DNA of 58,656 nt from the NCBI GenBank assembly GCA_028356125.1, contig JAOMTZ010000011.1, forward strand, positions 1-58,656. The letters are read 5' to 3'. The stretch's first letter is position 1. Every line of letters starts with the position of its first letter. The position numbers and the translations under genes were made by a program. Source of the DNA: Candidatus Poseidoniaceae archaeon. GTDB lineage: Archaea > Thermoplasmatota > Poseidoniia > Poseidoniales > Poseidoniaceae. Positions 42,701 through 51,279 of this stretch are shown in pieces. Below the pieces are notes generated by a model. That model made no database searches and was not told the origin of the DNA. It was given only the letters and a program-made list of their open reading frames with translations.

Positions 42701-44736
42701 TAAGTCACACTGAACCGTTCTAATACCACAATTCCAGAAGCCTGTGAATTAATGTTAACAGGAATTGTCACACTACCTGAACCAGTATCGGGGATTAGGT
42801 CATTGAATGCCTTGACGAAAGTTGCGCCTCCGCGTGTTGTTGTTCCAAGAAGAACACCTTGACTTGTCCATTCATTACTTCCATCGGCTCCAATATCGAT
42901 TCCGACCTGTTCTGGGGCATCAGAATGGATTGCTATATTCAGATCTTCAAGAGTTGGAGTATTTGCACCAGTTGATGTGAACCTCACATAGATGTAGATG
43001 TATCCAGTTGTCATAGAAACGGCTTTCGAGTCTCCGCTGAATGAGAAATATTTGGTAGTGGTGTCTTGGAATTCAACCTGTAAATTTGTTCCTGAAGGAG
43101 TTGTAGCATTCCACCAAGCAGTTAGGGCTACAGGGGCGTTTCCAGAATAGTAATTAGATCGGAGCTGGAAATATCCACTCGATTTGTAACTGGTTGAATA
43201 CGTCAACCCTACGAAATCGAGAACAGGAGTTTCAGTTGCAGTTCCATTGAGATATGCTTTCCACTTAATGCTTGAACCAGCACTTGCAAAAGTTAATTTT
43301 TGGTTGAACAAACCATTCATCCATGTTACTCCGTTATCATTAGAAACTTGCAATTCAATGCTTGTATTAGCAATAACATAACCTACTAATGCCGAGACAG
43401 TTATTTCTGTCACTGAACTAGACAATGTTGATGTCAAACTAGTGACAATCGATGAGGTGGAAGTCGGTGTTCTGTGGTCATAAACCGAACCAGTCCCTTC
43501 CCTCTGTATTTTGTTCAAGTTAGTTGAACAATACGAGTAGTAGTGGCATTGGAATCCAAATGTGTTATCTCCAAGTTGGTCCATTCCGTAATGGCCACCT
43601 CCACTGAGTAGTACTTTACCCATATGTTCTACAAAAATACCATTCATCGTGAAATGGTTGTGGTATCCTCTTTGATTGTAGTATTCATTGGTGACAATCT
43701 TTGGTAAATCAACAATCAGGCCACTGACCTGGGTGTTTGAATCTCCTAACTGTTCTTTGGAACCCAATAGCCAACTTCCTGTGACGGATGATGGATTTGA
43801 TGGATTAATCTCATACAGATATCTGTTGTAACTAGGGGATGATGATTGATACATCAGTAAGAACATTCTTCCCGAATCTTCATCGATATCAACTCCCATT
43901 GGATAATAACTTCCAGTGTATGTATATGTGTTCTGACAAGTCCATGACATTTGTCCACTTGACGATACGGTTGCACTCCATTTGACTAGTATGCGATAAC
44001 TGTAAGATACAGTCCAAATATTACCTTGGCCATCACTGGTCGCATCATATGTCGAGTATAGGGGTGTACTGTATGAGCAAGTACCTGAATTAATTGATGC
44101 TGTTCCAATGTATGTGCCTGTTGTCGAGTTGTATCTCTTGAGCACAGGTGTGACGTAAATGCTCGAAGATGTAGAGGTGGCAGAAACATATTCATCATCA
44201 TGTAGAATTACAAATCCTCTATAATTAGAATTCGAATTCGATAGGGAGAACGGCGTCTGCTTACTTGTCGCCCCAACAAACCCTTGGTCTCCATTTGAAG
44301 CAAAGCCTCCTGTATTATTGATTGTACCAGTGGTGGTTCCATCGGTAGAACGATCTAAACCATTGATATTGTTGGTTGGGTTTCCGAGCAGTTCAACATT
44401 ATTGCTTCCAACTTCTAGATTGGAGCGACTACCGTAAGCAAAACCGGGAGGTACTCCGTTCCAAGTTCCACTTCCTGCTCCACCGAAATCCCTGTCCGTG
44501 GTTAGGTTGCCCCATGTTGTGGAAGAAGGCTCCCCCGCTATGTCAAAAGATGCAGATGAAACTTCTGCGCCGTACGGGAATGTTAGGTTTCCAGCAAACC
44601 CGTCACCTGGCCCAGAAAAGGTGTGAGTGTAGGATGTAGAGCCATCCTGGAATTGTGTTTCAGTAACGCCCGCCAATGCCATTGGGGATAGAACTGAAAA
44701 CACGAAAATAGCGGTTAGAAACAGAGACTTACGCAT
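39724..44736 (-). CDS. Giant cell-surface protein with CARDB domain and acidic tail
   Basis: A 1670-residue type I membrane protein. A signal peptide (1-22) is followed by many beta-sandwich regions rich in Ser/Thr/Asn. A segment with repeated Tyr/Ser strands (about 170-330) looks like a beta-propeller. Near the C-terminus is a CARDB-type domain (about 1490-1590; LKIGSITLSDDHVAPGQEIEITADV style strands). One membrane helix follows, then a highly acidic tail (EDDWEEDDEDDDDYDEDY). It contains many NxS/T sequons, so heavy glycosylation is plausible. The size, export signal and single anchor fit an S-layer-like or adhesive surface protein. I recognise no enzyme domain. The gene is divergent from the two-helix membrane protein. 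Confidence 0.7.
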   Translation of the reverse strand: MRKSLFLTAIFVFSVLSPMALAGVTETQFQDGSTSYTHTFSGPGDGFAGNLTFPYGAEVSSASFDIAGEPSSTTWGNLTTDRDFGGAGSGTWNGVPPGFAYGSRSNLEVGSNNVELLGNPTNNINGLDRSTDGTTTGTINNTGGFASNGDQGFVGATSKQTPFSLSNSNSNYRGFVILHDDEYVSATSTSSSIYVTPVLKRYNSTTGTYIGTASINSGTCSYSTPLYSTYDATSDGQGNIWTVSYSYRILVKWSATVSSSGQMSWTCQNTYTYTGSYYPMGVDIDEDSGRMFLLMYQSSSPSYNRYLYEINPSNPSSVTGSWLLGSKEQLGDSNTQVSGLIVDLPKIVTNEYYNQRGYHNHFTMNGIFVEHMGKVLLSGGGHYGMDQLGDNTFGFQCHYYSYCSTNLNKIQREGTGSVYDHRTPTSTSSIVTSLTSTLSSSVTEITVSALVGYVIANTSIELQVSNDNGVTWMNGLFNQKLTFASAGSSIKWKAYLNGTATETPVLDFVGLTYSTSYKSSGYFQLRSNYYSGNAPVALTAWWNATTPSGTNLQVEFQDTTTKYFSFSGDSKAVSMTTGYIYIYVRFTSTGANTPTLEDLNIAIHSDAPEQVGIDIGADGSNEWTSQGVLLGTTTRGGATFVKAFNDLIPDTGSGSVTIPVNINSQASGIVVLERFSVTYTINTVNLDITIPDGEILHERNEPYEVITRHIVGDGANNYIQSATLSFLASPASNAPTLEWQEGDIFPSPNDPEDWVDIDPSSWSVLNNGILEIHWLFSITSNFPDQENVRFSTNCLDNTGTNGYSPTPLSSDTGLRVNNSFGLGWLNIRDNDGEITSTDVEDGSWVAAGETLHFQGAMWFADSTDAPKDSAFDVRVSQNGFVNANWRDTSNTNGSFFISIQMPDIDVESGLTYEIQTYNERDSTMVLASNSDWFRTYKVDATAPENLETYPLNDAYEAADESQKVMVKVSDSVGDPTELTLYYWVEADHDLNRNGEADSSEYATKVVVNESQAEMKMFSATIDHSRNPNMGRVSYYWDGGDRAGNPLHRSTIIDDETYDWESGPGFDADDATFRTRKDSVAIFTGLSWEGHNDNSPVFAGTPQTISLGLIDANTAIDFEFIDLVFDFEGPDSEVDQQRISYYGITDSFASQSDFINLATSSSMVQTTNESGMPWILVDFDFTVGWDWPDEEISDIALEYKERGSEFPTRHIIGEHTFTVENDLVLDASSFLVEDISEPRTGIVADGSRVRNDDRLEFTGRVVYEGSNVPAPNDASIVIEVFDGESIWSDGSLADDGGYSVEVPLSHAETLQSSPTRTCLISIGGIPGKGEDMTGQTVSTTLRVVVDDTAPRVVSRTSPLNVIDISANTDLTKVPVEFKGTEDADMTGSKQVVHWVMRDSSRTLTLGAGQAVLGMQQEGQSVIWTGNVDLTDDGKISMREGDWVGFYLTGYDSAGNEFPVVSNSEASPIAEIASDDTDFERQWVRLGAIGPQLKIGSITLSDDHVAPGQEIEITADVQNVGGSTSSQFKVSFYSGNSIVPFDSATLNKIGSDETIPVTVTWSAEEGIDRIRVQVDPDDVIIEVNDDDNTAEHKVEVVYVSYMGWFDSIREQPLIWLFSILSVIVLVGIGITANRTAISHGDESLYDDDWEEEGDEDDWEEDDEDDDDYDEDY

Positions 44737-44872
44737 GATGATGTCACCTTAACCCTCTATGGGCCTTCGGCCCACGCGTACTCATCACATTTCAACAATG
44801 CCCAGACATGTCACTTTTGTGAAATACAAAAAACGAATAAGTGTGGCGTATATTGGAGGTCGGGCGAGACGT

Positions 44873-45244
44873 ATGGGCTGGTGGCAAAATCAACACGGCA
44901 GGCAATTAAGAATATCTGGTACTGCGACCTTTGCGTCAGCTCTCTTGACAACAATGTCGGCAGTCCAACTCATGTTCTTGCAAGACAACGCAGATTTTCA
45001 AGAATATACGGGGACTTCAATAGTTTTGATTGTTATTGGTGTTCTTGGGCTGGCGGTTTCCGCACCCGCATTCATCAATCTAAATGCAAAATTATCATCG
45101 CTACAAGCGATAATGGGTTTGAAATCAATTTCAGAATTACGCAAGCAGAGAGCTAACGGTGACGATGCTGCCAACGCTCTTGGTGGCGGGCACAAAGAAG
45201 TATGGAATTCCTTCCTACAAGAGAAGGGATTGAAGAAGCGTTGA
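44873..45244 (+). CDS. Two-helix membrane protein of unknown function
   Basis: A 123-residue protein with two hydrophobic segments (about 15-36 and 45-67) forming a hairpin, followed by a helical soluble tail with many Lys/Glu. I chose ATG 44873; the frame is open further upstream, but that part looks non-coding, and GGAGGT lies at 44855-44860, somewhat far (12 bases). It ends 16 bp before the signal peptidase gene on the same strand, so an accessory role in export or signal peptide processing is possible, but that is only proximity. No family is recognised. Confidence 0.55.
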   Translation: MGWWQNQHGRQLRISGTATFASALLTTMSAVQLMFLQDNADFQEYTGTSIVLIVIGVLGLAVSAPAFINLNAKLSSLQAIMGLKSISELRKQRANGDDAANALGGGHKEVWNSFLQEKGLKKR

Positions 45245-45260
45245 CGTCTGGGTCGTACCG

Positions 45261-46220
45261 ATGAGCGAATCTGACCCAATGCGCACCCTCGTTCGCGAGA
45301 TTGTATTGGCAGCCGGAATGATTAGTCTTCTTGTAATGGCAATGTGGGCTCACACTGGCTCAATGCCTCCGCTAGTAGTAGTCGAGTCAAATTCAATGCA
45401 GCACGATAAGAATGGAGAGGTTGGCACAATAGATGCTGGGGATTTAGTTCTAGTTCACTCTCCAGATCGAAACAAAATTATTACTTATGCAGAAGCAACA
45501 GACAGTGATTCCCCAGATTACGGGTATGAGTCTTTAGGCATGGAGGGTGATGTAATAATTTACCAACGTAATGGAGAAGACGACAGTACACCTATTATCC
45601 ACAGAGCATTGTTCAAAATCAATGTGGGTGAGACGACATCTCCTGAAGACGGAGACTGCCCCGAAGGCGTTTTTTGGGAAGGAAGTTGTGTTTTATCTTG
45701 GTCAGTACCTGGTTCAGACCAAGTAAATGTTGCAAAAATAAATTTACTGTTTGATGGAAATAATACTGGTGAATACCCATGTAGGGGAGTTGCAGCCCAA
45801 CACGGTTCAGTATGGTTCAGTGTTGAAAATTTCACACCTTCTAACCCGGGATATATCACATTGGGGGACAATAATGATTGCAATGATGACCAAGGCGTGT
45901 TTGAATTTGCTCAGGGACTTTCTTCAATCCATAGCGGTATAATCAAACCAGTTGAAGAAGACTGGGTTATCGGAATATCTGGTGCCGAAATACCATGGTT
46001 AGGGACTGTGAAATTAATGGTTAGCGGAGGCGATTCTCCTGGAGTAAGTCAAGTGCCAGGAGCATCTTTCATGTTCTTGATACTCTTCATAGTTTCAGTT
46101 TTGGCGATTCCAATGCTTATCGAACCGGTGTTAAACCGAATACTTCGAAATTCTCCAGAGATGATAAAAGCGGAGCAAGAAGATGCGATTGCTCTAATTC
46201 ATCTTAGCGAAGAAGAATAA
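45261..46220 (+). CDS. Signal peptidase I, Sec11-like (S26B)
   Basis: The membrane-bound peptidase that removes signal peptides from secreted proteins. Catalytic Ser45 is in VESNSMQ and the general-base His114 in PIIHRAL, the Ser/His arrangement of archaeal and eukaryotic Sec11, not the Ser/Lys dyad of bacteria. The conserved GDNND block is at 202-206. An N-terminal membrane helix (about 12-32) and a C-terminal membrane helix (about 265-290) flank the extracellular domain. It is larger than usual (319 residues) because of an acidic insertion between the His and GDNND blocks with four cysteines, likely two disulfides. It follows the two-helix membrane gene. Confidence 0.88.
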   Translation: MSESDPMRTLVREIVLAAGMISLLVMAMWAHTGSMPPLVVVESNSMQHDKNGEVGTIDAGDLVLVHSPDRNKIITYAEATDSDSPDYGYESLGMEGDVIIYQRNGEDDSTPIIHRALFKINVGETTSPEDGDCPEGVFWEGSCVLSWSVPGSDQVNVAKINLLFDGNNTGEYPCRGVAAQHGSVWFSVENFTPSNPGYITLGDNNDCNDDQGVFEFAQGLSSIHSGIIKPVEEDWVIGISGAEIPWLGTVKLMVSGGDSPGVSQVPGASFMFLILFIVSVLAIPMLIEPVLNRILRNSPEMIKAEQEDAIALIHLSEEE

Positions 46221-46745
46221 TCAAAGACGTTTGCCAGAAAGCCTGTCATCGGCACTGTTGAGTCTATTTTCAATAGTTTTGATTTCATCTCTTATAGAAG
46301 ATAAATCTGCCTGATCTAATGTTTTTCGAAGAGTATCTCTCTTTCTTTTCAAATCAGAGATTTGATGTTGCTTACCCTTTGGCAGTGCGGCTTTTCCTTT
46401 CATAGACATTAACCATTCTTCCAAAAGAGCAGATGCCCACTCCGGGGCTCTAACCTTAGCAGCTAGCATAATCTCGTTCGAACGGTGCTTGAACCTAACT
46501 AAGCCGTCCGGCATCCTACGCGTTTGTATTGAGTTGGGTTTCCAATTCGAGAGCCTTACAACTAGAGAGCCTTCTTCGATTATTTTCCCCGTATGCCACG
46601 ATAAATCAGAAACTACTACTTTATCGGAAAGGCGGATAAGAACCTGAACAATATCATCTTCTTCTGCCCACATTGAGATGTCCTCAGCATCCTCTCCAAA
46701 CTCATGTAGAACCCATGCCCTGACCTCACGAGTGGTTTCGTCCAT
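46221..46745 (-). CDS. Hypothetical protein with C-terminal coiled coil
   Basis: A 174-residue soluble protein. The N-terminal 110 residues alternate strands and helices with several Trp/Glu residues. The C-terminal 60 residues are highly charged and helical with heptad-like spacing (LKRKRDTLRKTLDQADL...IKTIENRLNSA), consistent with a coiled coil. I chose ATG 46745: the open frame goes further upstream but overlaps the divergent protease gene. It ends adjacent to the signal peptidase gene. I recognise no family. A role near the membrane proteases is possible by position only. Confidence 0.5.
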   Translation of the reverse strand: MDETTREVRAWVLHEFGEDAEDISMWAEEDDIVQVLIRLSDKVVVSDLSWHTGKIIEEGSLVVRLSNWKPNSIQTRRMPDGLVRFKHRSNEIMLAAKVRAPEWASALLEEWLMSMKGKAALPKGKQHQISDLKRKRDTLRKTLDQADLSSIRDEIKTIENRLNSADDRLSGKRL

Positions 46746-46818
46746 AGCAGTGCCAAGCAGAGGACCTTCAAGAACTAAACGACAGGGGGTTGAAGTGTAA
46801 TCAGTTGCTGGACAAGGT

Positions 46819-48291
46819 ATGGGAAGTGGATTTCTCTCGGTCGAGTTTGGTTGGACCGAAGTTTTACTTTTCGTAATAGCATGGTATTTACTGCTAAGGT
46901 ATTGGGAGTCCACGGGCAAATTGGATGAATGGAATGCCTCAAGGATATTTTTCGGAATGATATTGATGATAAGGACCGATAAAGGGCAAAAGTCTCTTGA
47001 GATTGTGTCCAAGCCTCGTAAATTTTGGAGAGCGTATGGTGAAGTTTCACTATGGGTATGCTGGGGAGCCATGTTCATTGTCACGGTAATGATAATTCTG
47101 GCAGTTATAGCCGCGATTTTGATGGGTAATCAAGCAGAGGCGAGGCCAGTATCTGAACTTGTAGCAATACCTGGGCTAAGCCCAATTATTCCTCTTGGAT
47201 ATGGAATATTCGCGTTCGTCGTCTGCCTTGTAATACACGAATTTGGACATGGCATTCAAGCTAGAGCACATGGCATGCGAGTTCGAAGCTTTGGACTTTT
47301 GATGATGGGCCCAATACCATTGGGTGCTTTTGCAGAACCTGAATATTCAGAGATCAGCACTTCCCCTAGAAGAGAGAGGCAAAGGATGTTCGCTGCTGGA
47401 CCAGCAACTAATATTTTCGCAGCATTAATCTTGATGGCCCTTCTAGGTCATGTAGGGGGACAATTTGTCGCAGCAGACCCTGGTGTTCATTCTAGTCAAA
47501 TCGTCTTGGATTCTGCTGCTGATGATGCAGGGCTAGAGGCATGGGATGTCATAATTTCAATAAACGGAACTGGGATTGTAGATGGGGGCGACTTTTCTAA
47601 TGCAATGGCAGATATATCCGCTGGGCAAATCGTTCCTATGGAAGTAATTCGTTTTGGGAATGGAACTAATGAAGTGCTTATGGTTAATATGACGGATAAG
47701 TACGATTATTTGGTCGATTTAGGTTATGATTCGGAAACCTTGGATTCTATGGGCGTCGAAAAGGGGGATGCTTTCCTAGGCGTTAACAGTCCATCAGGTG
47801 GAACAGCGGGTGTTGACCGCTTGGCTAGATGGAATGATCCTAATTTTGCAGGTAGTGCTTTTGGATATGCAATTAGCGTACCTGTCAGTGCAGGTACAAT
47901 CCTCTTTACGCCCTTTGAATATCAAGGAGTGGCAATTCATCCTGCACAAGAAGAGATGCTTGATTCCGGAGATGGTTGGTTGGCATCTATACTCGGTTTG
48001 AGTGGGCTACTGATATTGATGAATCTACTATTTTGGTTAATTTGGGTTAACATACTTCTAGGTTTCACAAATCTATTTCCAATGATTCCATTCGATGGAG
48101 GTCACCTGTTCAAAGACATAGTTCATGGAACGATGTCTGGGTTGCGTAATTTGGGTAAGAAAACCGGCCTGTATAATATTCATCCACTTTGGGTTGAACA
48201 TGTAACAAGAAAGGCCTCTAGCCTGTCTTCATTGCTACTGCTACTTGTGATGTTAATACTCATCGGTGGGCCATATTTGGCACTTCTGTGA
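46819..48291 (+). CDS. Site-2-protease-type zinc metalloprotease (M50)
   Basis: An intramembrane metalloprotease of 490 residues. The zinc motif HEFGH is at 140-144 inside a hydrophobic segment. A PDZ-like domain (about 218-285, with GLEAWDVIISINGT) follows, then a region without a clear assignment. The third-ligand block FPMIPFDGGH has its Asp near 427. Several membrane helices are visible at both ends. Site-2 proteases release membrane-tethered regulators or clear cleaved signal peptides. The start is ATG 46819; no good ribosome-binding site is visible and the transcript may be leaderless. Its 3' end overlaps the convergent Hjc-like gene by 32 bp. Confidence 0.9.
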   Translation: MGSGFLSVEFGWTEVLLFVIAWYLLLRYWESTGKLDEWNASRIFFGMILMIRTDKGQKSLEIVSKPRKFWRAYGEVSLWVCWGAMFIVTVMIILAVIAAILMGNQAEARPVSELVAIPGLSPIIPLGYGIFAFVVCLVIHEFGHGIQARAHGMRVRSFGLLMMGPIPLGAFAEPEYSEISTSPRRERQRMFAAGPATNIFAALILMALLGHVGGQFVAADPGVHSSQIVLDSAADDAGLEAWDVIISINGTGIVDGGDFSNAMADISAGQIVPMEVIRFGNGTNEVLMVNMTDKYDYLVDLGYDSETLDSMGVEKGDAFLGVNSPSGGTAGVDRLARWNDPNFAGSAFGYAISVPVSAGTILFTPFEYQGVAIHPAQEEMLDSGDGWLASILGLSGLLILMNLLFWLIWVNILLGFTNLFPMIPFDGGHLFKDIVHGTMSGLRNLGKKTGLYNIHPLWVEHVTRKASSLSSLLLLLVMLILIGGPYLALL

Positions 48292-48892
48292 TACGCATCT
48301 GGGAAGTTTCGTTTTTGTCTTCTTTGGACATGTCAATATTTTGAATTCTCTTGTCGAGTGATTCCAAAGTTGGACTTGCGGCTTTTCTACAAACAAGAGA
48401 CAAGAATTGATGCAATGGCATACCTTGTTCCCAATCGAGGAATTCTTTGCCGTTACGGGTTAGTGGCAGGGGAGGGATTCTCCTAGTCAATATGCTGAGT
48501 CTTCCACTTAATTTCCCAACCTCTACGCGGAAAATCCGCCAAGAGTCGCCTCTAACTCCTTTCAATCTGTAAGCGTATAGGGGCATCAAATCGCATCTCT
48601 TGCCTTCATAGACCATTGATTGGTATTGGTCCCATGTTCTGCCAGAGAGATACAACTTCGCTTTTTTTGAGGATTTGACTTCAATTGGGAAGCACATGTC
48701 TCCTCTTAATGCCAGCAAATCTCCGCTACCTTCCATTCCAGAACCAGCGGCCCTTACTACCAAAAATGGTCTCTCAACAACCTGCATGGCTTTCGCTTTA
48801 GCGACAGGGTCGCAAGATCTAGTCACCGCATCTACTCCTTTTGGAATGCCAGCTAAAACTGCTCTGAGTTCCCTTTCGTATTGACTGCCCAC
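48260..48892 (-). CDS. Holliday junction resolvase Hjc-like nuclease
   Basis: A PD-(D/E)xK nuclease. The first acidic residue is in YEREL (near residue 6-8), Asp58 follows GSG (GMEGSGD), and the Glu71-Val-Lys73 pair (IEVKSS) completes the active site. The order and spacing match archaeal Hjc, which cuts four-way junctions in recombination. It is longer than typical Hjc (210 versus about 130 residues) because of a C-terminal extension of about 90 residues rich in basic and hydrophobic residues. It shares a divergent promoter region of about 80 bp with the RNase H-fold gene, so two nucleic-acid enzymes may be co-regulated. Confidence 0.8.
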   Translation of the reverse strand: MGSQYERELRAVLAGIPKGVDAVTRSCDPVAKAKAMQVVERPFLVVRAAGSGMEGSGDLLALRGDMCFPIEVKSSKKAKLYLSGRTWDQYQSMVYEGKRCDLMPLYAYRLKGVRGDSWRIFRVEVGKLSGRLSILTRRIPPLPLTRNGKEFLDWEQGMPLHQFLSLVCRKAASPTLESLDKRIQNIDMSKEDKNETSQMRITEVPNMAHR

Positions 48893-48974
48893 AATACAGA
48901 ATCATTGTCAAACGCTTTTGATGATATCGTTGTTTACGCGTCATATTGAAGCGTGATTACACCTACGGCCGCAT

Positions 48975-49691
48975 GTGCGCCGCATAGCAGTTAGGACGGA
49001 GGATTTCCGACTCTCTTTTCATTTGATGCGCGAATTAAAAAGAAGAGAATGTAATTTTGTAATGCTATCTTCTGGAGATTCATGGGATGGAGTTTTACTA
49101 ACATCTCCAGAAGAAGTATCTGATGGTGAAATACCGGCGATGGAAGAAAATATCGAGATTGCAGTCGAGAGGGCTATACAAGCATCAAGAGGTTTTGATA
49201 CAGCAGTTCAATTGGTATTCGGAATAGATCCGGGACCTAGGCCAGGAATTGCTTGGCTAGCAGATGGCATAGTAGTTGGAAGCGCTCAGTTAGAGGGCGT
49301 GGAAATAGTTGCAGACCATGTTGTTGCACTATCTACAGCGTTTTCTCATATACGAATGAGTGTAAAGGTCGGAGACGGGGCCCCTTTGATTAGAGACCGG
49401 ATAATCAATCAATTAATCCTTAGAGGAATAGAAACACTAGAGGTTAGCGAACACCGAACTAGTTCAGGATCTCGTTCTAAAGCCCACATAAATGCAGCAA
49501 CAAGAATTGCATTAGTAAGTGGAAACAAAGTAAATCAGATTAGAACACTAAGGCCTACTGATGGTGATTTACGAGAAGTTCAAAGGCAATCTCGAATCTT
49601 TAGTTCTGGAGAAATTACAATCCCTACAGATTTGGCGCGCATGGTGGTGTGCGGTGAGATATCTATGGAAGAAGCGGTTAAGAGAGCCTAA
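48975..49691 (+). CDS. RNase H-fold (RuvC-like) protein of unknown function
   Basis: A 238-residue protein. Residues 82-92 read FGIDPGPRPGI, with Asp85 in the position of the first catalytic Asp of RuvC/RNase H folds and a Gly-Ile-Ala strand following. The later acidic residues that would complete the active site are not obvious. The start is GTG 48975. It is divergent from the Hjc-like nuclease and converges with dacZ (14-bp overlap). The fold assignment is moderate; the substrate is unknown. It could act on recombination intermediates, an inference from the neighbouring resolvase. Confidence 0.6.
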   Translation: MRRIAVRTEDFRLSFHLMRELKRRECNFVMLSSGDSWDGVLLTSPEEVSDGEIPAMEENIEIAVERAIQASRGFDTAVQLVFGIDPGPRPGIAWLADGIVVGSAQLEGVEIVADHVVALSTAFSHIRMSVKVGDGAPLIRDRIINQLILRGIETLEVSEHRTSSGSRSKAHINAATRIALVSGNKVNQIRTLRPTDGDLREVQRQSRIFSSGEITIPTDLARMVVCGEISMEEAVKRA

Positions 49692-50526
49692 CTCTATACT
49701 TCTCTCTACCTTTCGAATACAATGTGATTACTCCACTCGAGGACACACATATGGCAATAGCATCTGCTAACTGACTGATTGATCTTGCCGCCAAATGACG
49801 CCCCCCTTCTCCCGGTTTGGGATTAATTCCGGATGGAACTTGCACATATCTCCCAGCATCACTTGCAATTCCTTTAGAATTGAACAATATAGCCCCATCT
49901 AGCCAAGCGAATTCAGCTAAAGTTTCATGATTGTTAGAGTCTGTAATATTCTTCTTAGCATCCGAATGACCCTTGAAAGGGTTCAGGACGAGGGCGGTAG
50001 AGTATCTACGTAATTTTGGCACTGAGCCGATTGCAAATAAGGCGCCGACAGCATGTCCCTCTCTACCTCTTCCGCCGATATGTCTTGCTAGTTCCATTAG
50101 CCGTGCAAGAATTTCTATATCGATTTCGTGTTCTTGCGCCATAATCGCTAGCCTGTTAGATGTAAGACTACTTGCTTCTATTACTATGACTCCATCCATT
50201 GGCTCTCCTAATATCGCCAAAATGCGGTCATTGGATTTGAATCTCCCTTCACCTAATCCCTGTAGTATTATGTCATGTAAACTGTTGAGAACAGACAATC
50301 CCTGTGATGACAGTGAATCTTCAAGCAATTCCACTTCTAAATCATCTTCCTTCAGCGAATCTGACACTTTTGTTGATGAAGTTAATGTGACCAGCCTGAG
50401 ATTAGATGGTACAACATCTCTGATCCTTCTTACAGTTCGCGAATTGTTGGACAGGAGTACGGCAGCAGAGAAGCCAGAACGGTCATTCGCAATAGCCGAA
50501 GCCACCAAATTTGGCAGATCGACCAT
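49678..50526 (-). CDS. dacZ: DacZ-type diadenylate cyclase (c-di-AMP synthase)
   Basis: A 282-residue soluble protein with an N-terminal domain (about 1-120) and a C-terminal DisA_N/DAC domain (about 130-282). DAC enzymes join two ATP to c-di-AMP. The DGA block (Asp210-Gly-Ala) and the RHxxAR block (Arg243-His244) that replaces the bacterial RHR motif are both present, as is the GREGHAVG element. This matches archaeal DacZ, which controls osmotic and potassium homeostasis in haloarchaea. It starts ten bases after the macrodomain gene ends, so the two are almost certainly co-transcribed. Its 3' end overlaps the RNase H-fold gene. Confidence 0.85.
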   Translation of the reverse strand: MVDLPNLVASAIANDRSGFSAAVLLSNNSRTVRRIRDVVPSNLRLVTLTSSTKVSDSLKEDDLEVELLEDSLSSQGLSVLNSLHDIILQGLGEGRFKSNDRILAILGEPMDGVIVIEASSLTSNRLAIMAQEHEIDIEILARLMELARHIGGRGREGHAVGALFAIGSVPKLRRYSTALVLNPFKGHSDAKKNITDSNNHETLAEFAWLDGAILFNSKGIASDAGRYVQVPSGINPKPGEGGRHLAARSISQLADAIAICVSSSGVITLYSKGREKYRVRLS

Positions 50527-50535
50527 ATTCTCACC

Positions 50536-51162
50536 TCAAACCATTGTGGTGTCTGTACCAGGGAGCTGGTCTTCCGACTCACGGTAGACAGTTCTCATGT
50601 TTTTGATGAAATTTCTTTCTTTAACGATGATGTTATACTCTGTAATTCCAGGGTCTTCCTCACCATTTAGTATTCCAAGTAAACATTCTAGAGTTAGGCG
50701 TGCTCCTTCTCTGTGAGGGTATGCAAATACTCCCATAGATAGAGGAGGGGCGACTACTACACTAACATCTTTCATTTCTTTTAGTGTAGCGAATAGCTTT
50801 TGATAAGCAACAGGAAGTAATTCTCTTCTTGCTTCGTCCTGGTTAGGCCTTCGACAATCAGGACTTACTACATGGATGATGTGCTTGAATCTGCTTTCTA
50901 GATTATATGGCTTTGAAACCACATTGTTAGTTACTGGGCATGGAGGAAGGTTGGATTTGCGCTGTTCAACACTCACTTCTCTACAGAACTCGCGTAACTC
51001 TTCTCCAGCGGCATTGTGAATTTGTGCATCTATGCCCTCTCTGCCTGATAGGCGGTTATTAGCAGGCGTGATTACAGCGTCTGCTTCTTGCAAATGAAGG
51101 TCGCCTCCAATTACGCGAAGCATCCCCCAGCGGCAAGAACGCGCCATATACAATTCGACCAT
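50536..51162 (-). CDS. Macrodomain protein (ADP-ribose/nucleotide binding)
   Basis: A single macrodomain of about 208 residues. Macrodomains bind ADP-ribose, poly(ADP-ribose) or related nucleotides, and some hydrolyse O-acetyl-ADP-ribose or mono-ADP-ribosyl esters. Visible are the first strand and loop GGDLHLQEADAVITPANN, the Gly-rich GREGIDAQIHNAAG segment, and the final PPLSMGVFAYPHREGA loop. I chose ATG 51162; Met six (51147) is also possible, and the longer frame overlaps the divergent surface-protein gene. It is followed ten bases later by dacZ on the same strand, which suggests a joint role in nucleotide-second-messenger or NAD metabolism. That is inference. Confidence 0.85.
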   Translation of the reverse strand: MVELYMARSCRWGMLRVIGGDLHLQEADAVITPANNRLSGREGIDAQIHNAAGEELREFCREVSVEQRKSNLPPCPVTNNVVSKPYNLESRFKHIIHVVSPDCRRPNQDEARRELLPVAYQKLFATLKEMKDVSVVVAPPLSMGVFAYPHREGARLTLECLLGILNGEEDPGITEYNIIVKERNFIKNMRTVYRESEDQLPGTDTTMV

Positions 51163-51279
51163 GTTAGGGCAGGAGGGGCCGACCTTCATATACACATTGA
51201 CGAAAACGTTTGAAAAACCATTTTTTGGATTGAAATAATCTATCGAAGTGACTTTGAACACCGAACCCTTCCTAGTGAT

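Noticed and set aside
46746-47084. Longer N-terminus for the coiled-coil protein
   Set aside because: The extension would run antisense through the start of the M50 protease and does not look protein-like, so ATG 46745 is preferred.
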